In this document: one piece after another, positions 23,525 through 34,075 of the stretch
How positions within the stretch are numbered: position 1 is the stretch's first letter
Layout: every line of letters begins with the position of its first letter
Source of the DNA: Paralithodes platypus
Lineage: Eukaryota; Arthropoda; Malacostraca; Decapoda; Lithodidae
Length of the DNA: 64,000 nt
Direction: 5' to 3'
Assembly: GCA_032716605.1 (NCBI GenBank)
Contig: CM064506.1
Span: forward strand, 900,031 to 964,030
Notes under the pieces: generated by a model
Databases searched by the model: none
What the model was told of the DNA's origin: nothing
Seen by the model: only the letters and a program-made list of their open reading frames with translations
Translations under genes and position numbers: made by a program

Positions 23525-26006
23525 AACATGTGGGGAGGAGGCTGTGGATAGCCAACACCTTCTTCCGACACAGAATGATCCACAGGTACACGTGGAAACG
23601 GATGTTGACGATGAAGGATAAGACAGTGGTGGAACGAAAGTCATTGATTGATTATGTATGTGTGGATGAACGAATGAAGAAATCTGTGATGGATGCTAGG
23701 GTGTATAGGGGTATTGGAGGGGGTCTGTCTGATCATTATGTAGTGGTAGCTAAGGTTAGGATACAAAAGAAGTGGGTGAGGAGAGCGGGAGGGAGGCGAG
23801 AGGAGGGTGGAATGGTGAGGAGGGTGGAGAGGTTGCAGGAGGAGGAAGTCAGGGAGGAGTACAGGAGAGCAGTGGAAAGACGACTAGGTGGGTTCGACCT
23901 GGAAGTTATGGAGGAAGTGGAAGAGATGAGCAAGGTGTTTAAGGATGAGATCTGTGCAGCATGTGAGGAGGTGTGTGGAGTGAGGAGAAGAGGGAGGGGA
24001 GTGAAAGGTACAGCATGGTGGACAGAAGAGGTAAGAATAGCTGTGGAAGAAAAGAAGAAAGCATATAGAGAGTGGTTGGGTAGTAGAGGGAATGAAGATT
24101 CCGAGAGACAGAAACGAGCGAGGTACGTGGAGAGTAAGAGGGTGGTGAAGAGAGTAGTGAAGGAAAGTAAGAGAAGAGTAGATGAGGAATTTGGAAGGAA
24201 TCTGAGTGTAAAATGGAGGGAGAGTAAGAAACTGTTTCTGGAAAGAAGTCAAGAAAGTTAGGGAAGGTAGCAAGGGAAACAGTAAGGGTGTGAAAGATAA
24301 GAATGGGAGAATGCTAGCCGAGAAGCAAGAGAGAGTCGAAAGATGGAGGGAGTACTTCAGTGAGTTGCTAAATGAAAGGAATGAAGAGCCAGCAAACATA
24401 GCTGGATATGGTATGGGAGGGAGAGAAGTAGTGGAGGAGGAGGTGGGGATCAGGAGGTCAGAAGTGTCGGAAGCCATGAAAAGAGTGAAATTGGGGAAAG
24501 CACCAGGAACAGATGGAGTGTGTGGGGAAATGTTGAGGTATGGTGGTGAGATAGTGATAGAATGGGTATGGAAAATGTGCAAACTAGCATGGGAGAAGGG
24601 GAGTGCACCCGATGACTGGAAGACTGGCATAATAGTCCCCCTATATAAGGGCAAAGGGGAAAGAGGAGTGTGTGGTAACCACCGAGGAATATGTCTTCTA
24701 AGCGTAGTAGGGAAGGTATACAGTAGGGTAGTGATTGAGAGAGTGAGAGTGAGAATGGAGAAATGGATAGGCGACGAGCAGGGAGGTTTTAGGAAGGGAA
24801 GAGGATGTGTAGATCAGATTTTTACCCTGAATTGTGTTGTGGAGAAGTATCTGGAGAAGAAACAAAAGGTGTATGTTGCCTTTATGGACTTGGAGAAGGC
24901 CTATGACAGAGTGGATAGAGAAGGTTTGTGGAAAGTACTTAGAATATACGGAGTAGAGGGCAAGTTGCTGAAAGCAGTGAAGAGCATGTATGAGGGTGCA
25001 AAGGCGGCAGTACGTGTGGAGAGTGAGCAGAGCGAGTTCTTTGACCTGAATGTTGGTTTGAAACAGGGGTGTGTGATGTCCCCGTGGTTGTTTACTGTTA
25101 TATGGATGGAGTTATGAAAGAAATACTATCAAGAGCAGTGGATGTTGGTGTATCGCTGAAAAGGGAGGGAATTGAGTGGAAGCTACCTATACTGCTGTTT
25201 GCGGATGATACAGTTCTGATGAGTGATAATGAATGGGAGTTGCAGGGTCTGGTAAATGAGTTTGGAACAGTGTGCGAAAAACGGAATTTGAAGGTAAATA
25301 CGGGGAACAGCAAGGTTATGGTCTTCGAAAGGGGTGAAGTCACAGAGTGTGAGGTGAAGCTGAACGGTCAGGCTATGGAGATCGTCAACTCTTTTAAGTA
25401 TCTGGGCAGTGTGTTTGAGTAAAGATGGGACTATGGATGAAGAGGTGCGGGAGAGGGTACAACAGGGGAAGAGGGTTGTAGGAACGCTAAAAGCAGTAAC
25501 AAGAAATAGGGTGGTCAGTATGGAAGTGAAGAAGTCCTTGCATGACAGTGTGGTAATCCCGACACTGACTTACGGAAGCGAAGCATGGACGTTGGTTGAG
25601 AGACTCAGACCAAGAGTGAGAGCAGTGGAAATGAATTACTTAAGGAGTGCGTGCGGAGTTACATGGAGGGATAGACAGACTAATGAGGAAGTAAGAAGGA
25701 GGTGTGGTGTGGAGGTAGATGTGCTGGAAAGTGTGAAAAGGAACAACTTGAGATGGTTCGGCCATATGGAACGTATGGAAAGCGAGAGAATGACTAAGAG
25801 GGTGTACGAGAGCGAGGTGGAGGGACAGAGGGGGAGAGGTAGACCGAATATGAGGTGGAAGGATGGAGTGAGGAACTACATGAACGAAGGCGGTGCTGGT
25901 TGGGGGGAGGGGCGTCGACTGACTGGGGACAGAGGTGCATGGGGCGGTTCGTTCGTGGCCACCCCTTCGGGGATCACGGCGTCAGGCAATAGATAGATAG
26001 ATAGAA
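23525..26006 (+). mobile_element. RTE-like non-LTR retrotransposon, 5'-truncated, nearly intact reverse transcriptase
   Basis: Frames 23530-24261, 24290-25117, 25069-25422 and 25409-25996 form one polyprotein. First comes the C-terminal part of an APE-type endonuclease (IDYVCVDERM, GLSDHYVVV). Next is a linker, then the reverse transcriptase: GKAPGTDGVCGEML, WKTGIIVPLYKGKG, DEQGGFRKGRGC, AFMDLEKAYDRV, GLKQGCVMSPWLF, and the catalytic FADD at 25198-25209. The usual C-terminal domain follows (ANNLRWFGHM-type RNNLRWFGHMERM, RGRGRPNMRWKDG). Single-base shifts near 24240, 25097 and 25405 break it. The 3' end is a short TAGA repeat that supplies the stop, typical of RTE-like elements. Clade assignment is by eye. 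Confidence 0.85.
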
Positions 26007-26065
26007 AAACATTAATTAAATAATAGTAAATAATAATGTAATTCTATTGTTCACATACAGTAGGC

Positions 26066-26120
26066 TCTCTCACTCACTCACTCACTCACTCTCTCTCTCT
26101 ATCTATCTTTCATTCTTAGT

Positions 26121-26197
<77 letters not shown>

Positions 26198-26304
26198 GGC
26201 TAACGATGACGTATGAATAGGAAAATAATAATGAACTTTTGTACATACCGAAGAACACCCCGTCAAATTCCTCTTATTGGGTATACAGTATATGACATCA
26301 TACT

Positions 26305-26368
<64 letters not shown>

Positions 26369-26432
26369 TATCTTTGTCTAATCCCTTATTGTTCTCTCTC
26401 TGCCTCTCCCCTTTTCCTCTTTTCTATCTCTC

Positions 26433-26512
<80 letters not shown>

Positions 26513-26516
26513 TAAT
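26066..26516 (+). repeat. Three (CT)n microsatellites
   Basis: Tracts at 26126-26196, 26309-26366 and 26436-26507, just downstream of the RTE-like LINE. Confidence 0.97.
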
Positions 26517-26788
26517 GTCAATCTCTCATTCTCACTCACTTACACACTCATTCTCACACACACACACACACACATACTCTCTCACCCCCTCACTCACTCA
26601 CACATTCACTCTCTCTCGTATGTTCTTGCCTCCGACCCAGATATGTCAAGAGTACTAGCTACCGCCACGTCGTTAACGCCCCCCCTCCCCCCTCCCCAAT
26701 GCGTGTCTGTGTGTGTGTGTGTGTCTTGTATTTATATGTGAGTGTCTGTGTGTGAGTGTCTGTGTGTCTTTTTTTTTCTATATGAGTG

Positions 26789-26842
<54 letters not shown>

Positions 26843-27033
26843 TGAACGGGCCCGCCAGACAGAGAACTATAAATGAACTCTTTTGAACAGTATATATTTT
26901 GTTTGTTTACCTTCTTGTACCGCTTATTCTTCTTCTTGCTACCGTTTGATCTCCCTTCTTTCAAAAGGATAATCTACTCTTCGATTTTATACAACACACA
27001 CACAATAATAGCCACTTATCTCTCTCTCTCTCT

Positions 27034-27073
<40 letters not shown>

Positions 27074-27197
27074 TCTCCGTAAAGAAGTCACTGGGTACAA
27101 TCATATGCTACAACTCTGATTAGGCAAGTGTGGAGGCGACCTTAAAGAACCATATCTCTATCTTCTTTCTCTCTGTCTCATCTCTCACACACACACA

Positions 27198-27254
<57 letters not shown>

Positions 27255-27311
27255 ATTGTTTCTATCTAGTATACTGAACGGGTACAATATAATGCTACAG
27301 TTGGCCTATAA

Positions 27312-27632
27312 CTTTCATGGGGGTACTACTCGCTTTTCTAGACTCCCTTCTCCCTCATGTTTAGCATATTAGTTTTGATATTTTAAGACGTTCGTTCCAC
27401 TAGTCTGACGATTTTGAGACCTTTCGCCCCATTTTTTTGTCAATATTAAGAACTTTTGTGCCATTTTGGTGTCGATTTTTTCCTGGCGAGCCATAGCGAG
27501 CCTGTAATTTGAGGAGAAACCGGCCTTCGACCGGAACATTTTTCTACTGCAAAATGTACAAATTTATCTTGAAAGGGGGCCTAGGGGGTGTTTTTTTAAA
27601 GCTTGATGGAGGTCTAGCGAGGAAACTAATAT
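27312..27632 (+). mobile_element. Family A repeat copy
   Basis: Full set of internal subrepeats and GAGGTCTAGCGAGGAAACTA at the end. Confidence 0.8.
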
Positions 27633-27789
27633 ATATATATATATACCGGTATATAAATAAATACATGGACTCCAAAACAAGCACTACCCCCTTAAGAGCC
27701 ACTAGCTAACAACCCCAAGGATCAACACATTAACGCGACAACAACAATGAGTGGAAATACTGCCAAACATGAATATCTGTACAACACAT

Positions 27790-28885
27790 CAAAACTGTCA
27801 TGGGTTGTGAATTGCTATCACTGGCACACAAGCTGTCATGGGTTGTGAATTGCTATCACTGGCACACAATGTTCATGGGTTGTGAATTGCTATCACTGGC
27901 ACACAATGTTGATGGGCTGTGAATTGCTATCACTGGCACACAATGTTCATGGGTTGTGAATTGCTATCACTGGCACACAATGTTTATGGGTTGTGAATTG
28001 CTATCACTGGCACACAATGTTTATGGGTTGTGAATTGCTATCACTGGCACACAATGTTTATGGGTTGTGAATTGCTATCACTGGCACACAATGTTTATGG
28101 GTTGTGAATTGCTATCACTGGCACACAAGCTGTCATGGGTTGTGAATTGCTATCACTGGTACACAATGTTTATGGGTTGTGAATTGCTATCACTGGCACA
28201 CAATGTTTATGGGTTGTGAATTGCTATCACTGGCACACAATGTTTATGGGTTGTGAATTGCTATCACTGGCACACAATGTTTATGGGTTGTGAATTGCTA
28301 TCACTGGCACACAATGTTTATGGGTTGTGAATTGCTATCACTGGCACACAAACTGTCATGGGTTGTGAATTGCTATCACTGGCACACAATGTTTATGGGT
28401 TGTGAATTGCTATCACTGGCACACAAGCTGTCATGGGTTGTGAATTGCTATCACTGGGTACACATGTTTATGGTGTGTGAATTGCTATCACTGGCACACA
28501 ATGTTTTTATGGGTTTTGGAATTGCTATCACTGGCACACAATGTTTATGGGTTGTGAATTGCTATCACTGGCACACAAACTGTCATGGGTTGTGAATTGC
28601 TATCACTGGCACACAATGTTTATGGGTTGTGAATTGCTATCACTGGCACACAAGCTGTCATGGGTTGTGAATTGCTATCACTGGTACACAATGTTTATGG
28701 GTTGTGAATTGCTATCACTGGCACACAATGTTTATGGGTTGTGAATTGCTATCACTGGCACACAAACTGTCATGGGTTGTGAATTGCTATCACTGGCACA
28801 CAAACTGTCATGGGTTGTGAATTGCTATCACTGGCACACAAACTGTCATGGGTTGTGAATTGCTATCACTGGCACACAATGTTTA
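27790..28885 (+). repeat. 37-bp minisatellite, about 30 units
   Basis: Core GGGTTGTGAATTGCTATCAC then TGGCACACAA plus a variable end (TGTTTAT or GCTGTCAT/ACTGTCAT). The two end types are interspersed non-randomly, with runs of TGTTTAT in the middle and ACTGTCAT at the end. Confidence 0.95.
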
Positions 28886-28954
28886 ATCAAGGCTGAAAGC
28901 GAAACTCCCTTCAGCATGATGACGTCATTCTCATCATATTTATATTTTTTCACC

Positions 28955-29070
28955 AACCAACTTTACCTCTAAACTCAAAGAAATCAACAAATACATGTGG
29001 CACTCCAAAGACTCGAACCTAGGATACTCACACCGACATTCCACGTATTTATGCATTACTCTATCAAGAC
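28955..29070 (-). mobile_element. tRNA-derived SINE, family S2, partial
   Basis: Minus strand CTAGGTTCGAGTCTTTGGAG and GTGCCACATGTATTTG; body cut short. Confidence 0.6.
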
Positions 29071-29178
29071 AGTTAATGGCGGTTACCATTAGACCATTTT
29101 CTTTAGCTTAGCTAATTCTACCTCTAGGACGCAAAGGGTAAATGGGAGCTCAAAAAGCCCTCTGAAAATAGGTCCTCC

Positions 29179-29506
29179 TTAAGGGGAGGTTTTTAGTTTG
29201 GTGTCTAGATATCCATCAAGCTTAAGATTACACCCCCTTGAGCCCCTTTCAAGATAAATTTGTACCCCGAAAAATGTACCGCCTGAAAGCCGGTTCCTCT
29301 TAAATTACAGGCTCGCTATCGCTCGCCAGGATAAAATCGACACCTAAATTGCACGAAAGGTCTTAAAATTGACGAAAATGGGGGCGAAAGTTCTTAAAAT
29401 CGCCAAACTAATGGGGCGAATGTCTTAAAATCTCAAAAGCAATGGGGCTAAACATGAGGGAGAAGGGGTCCAGAAAAAAATATCTCAAGTCGATATCTCC
29501 CCTTAA
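29179..29506 (-). mobile_element. Family A repeat, complete (328 bp)
   Basis: Reference copy: TTAAGGGGAGGTT at one end and GATATCTCCCCTTAA at the other, so the element has short inverted termini and TTAA at both edges. No ORF. Confidence 0.85.
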
Positions 29507-29727
29507 ACATTTGTTGTTTCTATGTGTATGAAGGAGACAAAACGCAGGCTGCCTGTAACGAGTGTCTCCCCCAAAGCCAAAAGAGTGACAGAGAGCCAAT
29601 GTTAAGGGACATTGGGGTCAAATTGCCTGGACACACGAAAGTTTAAAGCAGTTTAAGTCATAAGATGAAGGAAAGATTGATCGAAAGATAGAATCCAAGG
29701 TAAAAAGGCGTCATCACGCTGTATGGG

Positions 29728-30063
29728 TTAAGGGAAGGTTTCTAGTTTGTTTCCTACTCCTCCAGCAATCTTAAAATTTCACCCCCTTGACCCCCTTTCA
29801 AGATAAATTTTTAAATTTTTCGGTAGAAAAATGTCCCGGCCGAAGGCCGATTACTCTTAAATTACAGGCTCGCTATCGCTCGCCAGGATAAAATCGACAC
29901 CTAAATGGCACGAAAGGTCTTAAAATTGACAGAATGGGGCGGAAATTCTTAAAAATCACCAAACTAATGGGGCAAACGTCTTAAAATCTCAAAAGCAATG
30001 GGGCTAGACATGAGGGAGAAAGGGGTCAAGAAAAAAGTCCCTCAAGTGGAAATCTCCCCTTAA
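29728..30063 (-). mobile_element. Family A repeat, complete (336 bp)
   Basis: TTAAGGGAAGGTTT to AAATCTCCCCTTAA; about 220 bp from the previous copy and in the same orientation. Its last TTAA abuts a partial family B element. Confidence 0.85.
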
Positions 30064-30235
30064 GCCTTTCAGTACCAGTAACGTCTTCTTTATTGGATTT
30101 CAGCTACATTTAGACAATTTTAATAAAGCTTAGGAAAGATAATATATGGTAGCTAAAAGGATTCATTAAGATAGTCTGTATCTTTTTAATGGGTAGACGT
30201 CCTTCCTAACCTGAATATAATCCATCCTTTTATTA
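30064..30235. mobile_element. Family B element, partial
   Basis: CCTTTCAGTACCAGTAACGTC to TAGACGTCCTTCCTAACC; the right terminus is missing. It abuts a family A copy. Confidence 0.55.
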
Positions 30236-30329
30236 TGTATTCATTAGTCTAAAGAAACTGTATACAAGTTGAATTTGAATCGACTTACATAACGCATTTC
30301 TCACCTTATTTCCACTTAACCTCTTCGTA

Positions 30330-30520
30330 TTCTTCTCTCAGCCCGTCCCCGCTATTCGTCAAACACCACCGCTAGTGTGTTTCCGTACCTCCGTCACCCG
30401 AATATGGCGCACAAAAAGCAAAGATAACTAGGAGAGAAGCGGGGCGTCTTTACCGAGTGTCACCGCCTCTGAGAATCGAGCGAGAGTCTATAGTCCTCCA
30501 CCTGGGCACTTAAACGCAAT
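30330..30520. other. GC-richer unique block, possible promoter or first exon
   Basis: Unique sequence with several CpGs around a GAATATGGCGCAC context, set in AT-rich DNA. The ATG opens only seven codons before TAA unless spliced. A housekeeping-type promoter is possible but unproven. Confidence 0.15.
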
Positions 30521-30730
30521 AAATAATATATACACACGGATTAAAAATAACACGACTATATAACAGTTAAATCAAAATAAGTACGTTGCTTATGGGTAGT
30601 GAACAAATTTATAACTATTACTTAGAATTTAATATAGGAGGTGAATTGATAAACCTCCCCGAGTTTCCCTCCAAGACCGCCAAATGTCGCGCGCTTTTTT
30701 CGTTTTCTGTGCAAATGTAGCTTATTGAGC

Positions 30731-30997
30731 TTAACCCTTGCAGCATTTGAATCCGTTTTCTTTCTATTATATTAGCTAACATTGGACGATTTTACTCAGC
30801 TTAGGAAGGAATTTTGCTAGTCAGAGGGTTAATTAGGATAGCTATTACCCATTTTGCTAGTCAGAGGGTTAATTAGGATAGCTATTACCCATTTCATACC
30901 TACAGATCTTTCCCAAATTGAATACAAATGTCTCATGATAGCCTGGATAGCCAGACTAAAAGGGAAAATGCGTCATAATCCCGAAAGGGTGAATTAA
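30731..30997. mobile_element. Family B element with internal duplication
   Basis: TTAACCCTTGCAGC to CCGAAAGGGTGAATTAA. A 52-bp central segment (TTTGCTAGTCAGAGGGTTAA and on) is present twice in tandem. Confidence 0.65.
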
Positions 30998-31166
30998 TCC
31001 AAATGTAAGAATTGTTAGCGTAGACGTAAGGCGTTGAGTTTCATCAATACACAACAGTTTAAAGTTTATCATAAAAATAAATGAACACAAATGAATCCAT
31101 TAACGGTAAACGAAAAGTAATTGCAGTATAATACATACACAGTAGTAACACATAAACGCACACACA

Positions 31167-31287
31167 ATTGACCACTTTCGAGTTTCATGCTATAAGGAAG
31201 TTGGAGCTGTAGAAATCAATAGTTAGCATAATCAATAGCTAAAATACGGTTGTAATATATAATATACATACATACATACATACATAT

Positions 31288-31333
<46 letters not shown>

Positions 31334-31458
31334 TGTATATACTGTATATATATATTAAACCCAATTCAACATACATTTTATCCGACAGAAACCTACATTA
31401 TTACTCCATTTTTGCTTAATATCCATGTTTAAAGCTGAAACTCGCAAGTGGACAGTTG
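31167..31458. mobile_element. Family D inverted-repeat element with AT expansion
   Basis: AATTGACCACTTTCGAGTTT at the left and GAAACTCGCAAGTGGACAGTT at the right; the centre has become CATA and TA repeats. Confidence 0.65.
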
Positions 31459-31659
31459 CAGCTCGAAATACTGTATGTATATACTCAGGCACATACTACA
31501 TTGCTGAGGGTGGCCGACTCGAGACAGAGCCCGAACAGACACAACATTAAAGATCCAATTCTTAGGGTCTAGGAACTCTTTCGCGATCCCTAGACTCTTT
31601 CTGTGTTTCGTCGAGTAGGAGAATGTTACAAGGGGAGGAGGATTCCTAGCCACCCCGCC

Positions 31660-31855
31660 CCCAGAAGGAAAAGTAGGAATGTAAAAGAGACAGACAGAAA
31701 TAGCTAAGTTTAGGTAGAGGATGCCAAACCTCACTCTGGATAGGACCAACCCCCCGCCCCCAGAAGGAAAAGTAGGAATGTAAAAGAGACAGACAGAAAT
31801 AGCTAAGTTTAGGTAGAGGATGCCAAACCTCACTCTGGATAGGACCAGCCCTCAC
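31660..31855. repeat. 99-bp direct duplication
   Basis: CCAGAAGGAAAAGTAGGAAT… to CACTCTGGATAGGACCA occurs twice, nearly identical. The minus-strand frames through it (PIQSEVWHPLPKLSYF) are repeated accordingly and no gene is recognised. Confidence 0.85.
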
Positions 31856-31864
31856 AATACAAAG

Positions 31865-31985
31865 CAATTTTCTAGCCAAACACAACCAAAATCTAGCCCA
31901 ACAACAATTTTCTAGCCCAACAACAATTTTCTAGCCCAACACAAAACATTTCTAGCCCAACAACAATTTTGTAGTCCAACGCAAC
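31865..31985 (+). repeat. Short tandem repeat 'TTCTAGCCCAACAACAAT'
   Basis: Five to six degenerate units of about 20 bp. Confidence 0.8.
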
Positions 31986-32525
31986 CAGGTGCAGATTCAC
32001 CAGGTATAATTATTATGCACGTGACTCTTACAGCATCAAGGCTTCACCAGAATTATTGCAGTCAACTTCAACCGCAGGATCGGTTATCTAAACCTTTTTC
32101 GTCCAACTCTAAACACTTGCTAACACTCCTACTCTCTCTCTCTCTCTCTCTCCTCTATTACTCTCTCTCCTCCTCCTCTCTCACTCTACTCTCTCCTCTC
32201 TCTCTCTCTCTCTCGCTCTTCTCCCTCCTCTCTCCTCTCTCTCCTCCTCTCTCTCTTCTCCTCTATCTCTCATCTATGGCTCTCTAAAACGTCCTCTCTC
32301 TCTCTCCTATCTCTCCTCTCTTATCTCTCTCCTCTCTCTCTCTCTCCTCTCGCTCTCCCTCTGAGCCCTCTCTCTCTCTCCCATCTCGTCTCTCCCCTCC
32401 TAATCTTCTCCTATCTCTCTCTCTCGCTCCATCTCCTCTCTCGCCTCTCTCTCTCTCTCTTTCAATCAATTAGCTGGTCCTTGGTTGATTTAATGCATCT
32501 AGAGTTGGATTTGGATTTTTCCTTT

Positions 32526-32625
32526 NNNNNNNNNNNNNNNNNNNNNNNNNNNNNNNNNNNNNNNNNNNNNNNNNNNNNNNNNNNNNNNNNNNNNNNNNNN
32601 NNNNNNNNNNNNNNNNNNNNNNNNN
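32526..32625. other. Assembly gap, 100 N
   Basis: Exactly 100 N next to CT-rich low-complexity DNA, the usual placeholder for a scaffold join of unknown length. Confidence 0.98.
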
Positions 32626-32675
32626 TTATCTCCCTCCCAACACCAAATACCTCCCAACCCTCCCCATGCAAATTA

Positions 32676-32766
32676 AATGAAAGCATGGGATCTTCCGCAG
32701 GGATTCGAACTCTGGATTACCGCATACAGAGCCTTAAGCACTCTAACCATTACAACCATCAAGACA
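32676..32766 (-). mobile_element. tRNA-derived SINE fragment
   Basis: Minus strand: TGGTTAGAGTGCTTAAGGC, then CAGAGTTCGAATCCCTGCGG; related to S1 in the head only. Confidence 0.55.
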
Positions 32767-32852
32767 GAAAACAGAAACGAGGCATCCAGAGATTGACAGA
32801 CTTCCGCCCCAGACGTGCTTGTTGGAGACTGCCACAAAATGTTTTGGGATAG

Positions 32853-33092
32853 TTAAGGGGAGATTTCCTCCACTTCGAGGGATTTTTTTCCTTGGCCACC
32901 TTTTCTCCCTCATGTTTAGCCCCATGAGTTTTGAGATTTTAACGAAGGTTTCGCGGCTCGCCCCGTTTTAGTTTGGTGATTTTGAGATATTTCGCCCACT
33001 GGTTCTGCTGGTTTTTTCTGTCAATTTGTAAAGACCTGTCGTGCCATTCAGGTTGTCGATGTTTTTTCTAGGCAGGCGAGCGATAAGCCCCA
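32853..33092 (+). mobile_element. Family A repeat, 3'-truncated
   Basis: Starts TTAAGGGGAGATTT and runs through the four subrepeats to GGCAGGCGAGCGATAAGCC, then stops. Confidence 0.75.
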
Positions 33093-33428
33093 CACAACAC
33101 ACCACCACACACAACAGGGTACACAATACTTCCTCACTCCTACAGGGAAAATTAAACAAAAACATTTTACAAAAGACAATGACTTATAAGAAATTACTGG
33201 ACACAAAAACCACAGTATTACGTGAAACATAAATATAATATTGTCATAACTGAACTGGTTTTTGACTATCTGGCAGTAGAATCGTTAACTTCCCACTCCT
33301 GATTTACCCAGATGATACCAACATTTTGTAATGAAATGTGTTGTTAATTATATAAACTTGATATTATTATGATGGACTGACGCAATACATTTTCCATTAA
33401 GTATTTGAGAAATAATATACTTATAAAC

Positions 33429-33431
<3 letters not shown>

Positions 33432-33519
<88 letters not shown>
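33432..33519 (+). repeat. (AT)n microsatellite
   Basis: About 44 units, upstream of PEBP. Confidence 0.97.
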
Positions 33520-33523
<4 letters not shown>

Positions 33524-33594
33524 GCCAGTGAACTTGAAAATAATCTTGACCCCTTAACTTCTTATTACTCGAAATGAATGAAAGCAATTGGACT

Positions 33595-33705
33595 GAAATT
33601 CCTATAATTTGGGAAGAGTCCACCAGGATAGGTGTGGATATTTACAGCCAGTTAGCTCTAGGCCCTTTTAAGTTACAGAGAGGTCAGGGATCCAGATTAT
33701 TGTCA
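33595..33705 (-). mobile_element. Family C fragment
   Basis: Reverse-complement interior: AATTTGGGAAGAGTCCACC and ACAGAGAGGTCAGGGATCC. Confidence 0.45.
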
Positions 33706-33723
33706 AGTTAATTGGCGCTACCT

Positions 33724-33960
33724 ACAGTATATCACCAACAACATCATCACCTACTCACTAAATCCATCTATCTCTCCACTTCCAGATCACCAACAATGAA
33801 AGTGGTGATGATTTCGGTATTAGGGGTGAAATTGATGTCGAATATAGTTATAACCACCACTACTTCAATCATCATCACCAACAATATCACCACCTACTCA
33901 CTAAACCTATCTCTCCATTTCCAGATTATCAACAATGAAAGTGGTGATGATTTCAGTGGT
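33724..33960 (+). repeat. 139-bp tandem duplication covering the PEBP start codon
   Basis: CACCTACTCACTAAA…TTCCAG…CAACAATGAAAGTGGTGATG occurs with ATG at 33796 and again at 33935. Period 139, so the two starts are in different frames. Confidence 0.88.
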
Positions 33961-34075
33961 GATGGTGGTGATGATGAGTGTAGCAGTCACCACCACCAAC
34001 AGCTGCAAGATAAGCAAGCCACGGTACACCTGTCCTAGCGGTACGGAGGCCACGGTGCAGCTACAGTTTGACCAG
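33935..34075 (+). CDS. PEBP exon 1 (start codon, signal peptide, residues 1-47)
   Basis: Starts MKVVMISVVMVVMMSVAV, a clear signal peptide, followed by a Cys-containing mature N-terminus. It ends at CAG before GTGAGG, a good donor, in phase 0. A pyrimidine-rich acceptor (...CCATTTCCAG) ends at 33924, so the start codon probably lies in the second transcribed exon behind a 5' UTR intron. A diverged copy of this acceptor-plus-ATG lies 139 bp upstream in another frame; the downstream ATG was chosen because only it continues into the PEBP mature sequence. Confidence 0.85.

Noticed and set aside
32526..32625. Biological meaning of the N run
   Set aside because: Exactly 100 N is a placeholder; its true length is unknown.
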